Part shown: positions 62,304 to 64,000 of the stretch, in pieces
Layout: each line of letters opens with the position of its first letter
How positions within the stretch are numbered: position 1 is the first letter of the stretch
Origin: Comamonas denitrificans
Lineage (GTDB): Bacteria > Pseudomonadota > Gammaproteobacteria > Burkholderiales > Burkholderiaceae_C
Direction: 5' to 3'
DNA length: 64,000 bases
Assembly (NCBI RefSeq): GCF_017368815.1
Contig: NZ_JAFNME010000003.1
Coordinates: 99,900 to 163,899, forward strand
Program-made: the position numbers and the translations under genes
Notes under the pieces: model-generated
What the model saw: only the letters and a program-made list of their open reading frames with translations
What the model was told of the DNA's origin: nothing
The model's database searches: none

Positions 62304-64000
62304 CTAGGGTTTGGACTCTGGCGGGGTGCTGGGCTTGAACTCGAAGTTGTCAAAATCCAGCCCCTCCATGTCGAAGGAGGGCGGGGGCACTTTTTCAGCA
62401 GGCGCGGTGGGCGCGGCGCTGTCGGCCTCGCCGCTGCTGGGCAAGGGCCAGTCCAGGCCAAAGTCGGTCAAGAGGGCGTTGTCGGTGTTTTCAAAAGGCG
62501 CTGGCGGCAGGCTGGCCTCGGCCTGGGGCGGCTGCTCGGGCGATGGGGGCGGCGGCTCCACGGCTGAAAATTCGGCCAGATCATGAGGGAAATCATTCGG
62601 CAAATCGCCAGGCAGATCACCCAGCAGATTGGAAGGCAGATCGGCCTCTAGGCCGCCCGCCAAGTGGGGCACATCCAGCAGCGGTGTGGCTGCCAGGGCG
62701 GACGCGGCGGTGCTGCTGTCTTGCGCCAGGCGGCTGTTGTCGGGTGCCAAGCGGCTGTCGTCGGGTGCCAAGCTGCGCTGGGCGGCGGCAATGGTGCTGC
62801 TGCGGGCCAGGGTGCTGCCGCGTTGGCTGGCCGTGGTGTGTTCGGCAATTTCGTACAGCAGAAGCAGTTCTTGGAACGCCGTGGCTGGCAGGCGGTCCAG
62901 GGGCTGGGCCAGCTTGGGGGTTGTTGTCGGGTAGTGGATGGCCCCGCCCATCAGAGGCAGCACATCGTCGGTGGGCCAGAGGGCTTCAATTTGCGTGAGC
63001 AGGGGTACGGCACCTTCGAGCAAGTCGGCGCTGGGCGCGTGGTAATTTTCCAGGCGGGGTGCTTGGATGTTGAACACCGCCTCTAGGGCGCGTCGGGTGG
63101 TTTCAAAGGCCTCGGTGCGGCTGAGTTGGTAGAAAAACTCCAGCAACTTCAGGTAGGGCAGGGGGGAGGCTTTGGGATTTTTCTCGATGAGGCTTTCCAG
63201 CAGGATGATGGCCTCATCGTATTCGCCAATCGAGGCGTAAAACTCGGCCTGCTCCTGGGTGTCCAGAAAGTCTTGGGTGGTGACCGTCAGGTAGGCCGAC
63301 GGAGCCTCGGCGCTGTCGCCCTCGTTCAGGTGGTTGTCCGCTTGGGGCAGGAAAAAAGCGTTGGGCTGGATGGGCACCTCGATGGGGGCCGGGGGCGCAG
63401 GTTCTACCGGGGCGGGCGCAGGGTTGGCTTGCTTAGTAGGAGCTTCTGGCGCTTCTACTGTGGGCTTTTTTACTGTTTCTACGCTGTATTGTGTTTCTTC
63501 TTCAACGGGGGATGCTATGTATTTTTCTTCAGCATCGGGGGCGTGTGCGCTGCGGACGGCTTGGTGCCAATCGCTGGCAGCGTGCTGGCGTTCGGCCCGC
63601 AGGCGCTGCAGCAAGTAGGCAATGGCCAGCAGCGCCGCCGTGAGCACGGCCAAAAGCAGGTAAAGCCACAGGGGCAGGGTGTTAGCCGCTTTGGCGGCTG
63701 CCAATTCAGCCGTCAGCCCGGCGATTTCGGCGCGGCTTTTTTTCTGTTGTTCTTCTAGGCTGGCCAGCTGGGTTTGTAGCTGCAGCAGGCGCTCGTTTTC
63801 AATGGCGGCGGTATTGGCGGTATCGGCGGGCGCAAGGGCAATCGTCGATTCGCCCCGATTGGCGGCCGCTCCCTCCTCCCCGTCATGAAACAAAAACAGC
63901 GTGTCCATGCGCAGCACCGGGCGGGCGCTGTCCAATGCGGTGATGCTCAGGGCCAGCGGGGCTGCTGCCGCCGGGTCGGCCGGGGGCGTGCGTGCAGGCG
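62304..64000 (-). CDS. FimV-like membrane protein, C-terminal part (runs off right edge)
   Basis: The frame stays open to the window edge, so the start is outside. Visible order: periplasmic segment (PLALSITALDSARPVLRMD), a coiled coil (IENERLLQLQTQLASLEEQQKK), one membrane helix (LWLYLLLAVLTAALLAIAYLL), then a cytoplasmic region. This has TPR-like helices (LDTQEQAEFYASIGEYDEAIILLESLIEK) and a Pro/Asp-rich tail. The layout fits FimV/HubP-type pole or peptidoglycan-associated proteins; no LysM is visible because the N-terminus is missing. Two internal tandem repeats exist (62725-62766 and around 62590-62645) and a degenerate 76-bp element at 63442-63517. Confidence 0.8.
   Translation of the reverse strand, partial: PARTPPADPAAAAPLALSITALDSARPVLRMDTLFLFHDGEEGAAANRGESTIALAPADTANTAAIENERLLQLQTQLASLEEQQKKSRAEIAGLTAELAAAKAANTLPLWLYLLLAVLTAALLAIAYLLQRLRAERQHAASDWHQAVRSAHAPDAEEKYIASPVEEETQYSVETVKKPTVEAPEAPTKQANPAPAPVEPAPPAPIEVPIQPNAFFLPQADNHLNEGDSAEAPSAYLTVTTQDFLDTQEQAEFYASIGEYDEAIILLESLIEKNPKASPLPYLKLLEFFYQLSRTEAFETTRRALEAVFNIQAPRLENYHAPSADLLEGAVPLLTQIEALWPTDDVLPLMGGAIHYPTTTPKLAQPLDRLPATAFQELLLLYEIAEHTTASQRGSTLARSSTIAAAQRSLAPDDSRLAPDNSRLAQDSSTAASALAATPLLDVPHLAGGLEADLPSNLLGDLPGDLPNDFPHDLAEFSAVEPPPPSPEQPPQAEASLPPAPFENTDNALLTDFGLDWPLPSSGEADSAAPTAPAEKVPPPSFDMEGLDFDNFEFKPSTPPESKP
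62725..62766 (-). repeat. 21-bp tandem repeat in the FimV-like gene
   Basis: Two copies of 21 bp (GCCAGGCGGCTGTTGTCGGGT and a near-identical copy) encode repeated (S/N)RLAPD units. A looser Asp-Leu-Pro repeat (SNLLGDLPGDLPNDFPHDL) lies further toward the C-terminus. Likely flexible linker and prone to copy-number change. Confidence 0.7.
63442..63517. repeat. Degenerate 76-bp element A8, in frame in the FimV-like gene
   Basis: Plus strand begins AGCTTCTGGCGCTT, matching the AGCT-N5-CGCTT end of the family, and ends TGCT exactly 76 bp later, followed by AT as in several intergenic copies. It codes for an acidic/Lys segment (VEEETQYSVETVKKPTVEA) between the membrane helix and the TPR region, with lower GC than its surroundings. 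Confidence 0.4.

Overview
The window looks like a chromosomal segment of a GC-rich betaproteobacterium, most likely Comamonadaceae (Acidovorax/Hydrogenophaga/Rhodoferax-like). This is inferred from the gltA-sdhEBADC-gntR/mdh/acnB block, the beta-type SRP RNA core, the gene neighbourhoods and the protein sequences. No plasmid or phage genes and no CRISPR array were seen.

Layout. 1-5.4 kb: minus-strand TCA operon gntR-sdhC-sdhD-sdhA-sdhB-sdhE-gltA (gltA runs off the left edge). 5.5-9.4 kb: an aromatic amino acid cassette (tetR, hppD, phhB, phhA, QDPR-like SDR) lying between gntR and mdh and flanked by two identical 25-bp operator-like sites. 9.6-15.1 kb: mdh, a CitE-like lyase, a Lys/Ala/Pro-rich exported protein and acnB. 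15.1-19.9 kb: glycine betaine ABC importer proV-proW with two tandem proX genes. 20.5-23.2 kb: acs and a LapA-like membrane protein. 23.3-27.2 kb: an AcoR-like sigma-54 activator and an aldehyde dehydrogenase with a -24/-12 promoter. 27.4-41 kb: the Pho regulon (pstSCAB-phoU-phoB-phoR, ppk, ppx) with three Pho boxes, interrupted by a TMAO/DMSO-reductase-type molybdoenzyme fused to a cytochrome c domain. 41-49.6 kb: MATE exporter, GT39/83-like membrane protein, rpmE2, an EAL/HDOD protein, rho, trxA and a BaiN-like flavoprotein. 49.65-52.9 kb: SRP RNA, dnaX (with an A9 slippery run), ybaB, recR. 52.9-56.2 kb: a likely acquired segment (nuclease remnant, OYE, GlxA-type regulator, ABM protein) ending at tRNA-Ser(UGA). 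56.5-64 kb: maeB, an Lrp regulator, an IMPACT-family gene, selD, selU/mnmH and a FimV-like protein cut by the right edge.

The strongest unexplained signal is in the repeats. A family of palindromic elements, each exactly 76 bp long with ends AGCT-N5-CGCT, occurs five times between genes (four of them 6-12 bp after a stop codon). It occurs probably three more times in frame inside genes: a well-conserved copy in the MATE gene and two degenerate copies. A second, unrelated family of about 160 bp with AGAACGTGTT...AACACGTTCT ends has its edge on the stop codon of the upstream gene in all three full or compact copies.

Metabolically the segment joins respiration and TCA flux (sdh, gltA, mdh, acnB, maeB), acetate/acetaldehyde use (acs, aldehyde dehydrogenase), phenylalanine to homogentisate conversion with its own pterin recycling, osmoprotection and phosphate homeostasis.
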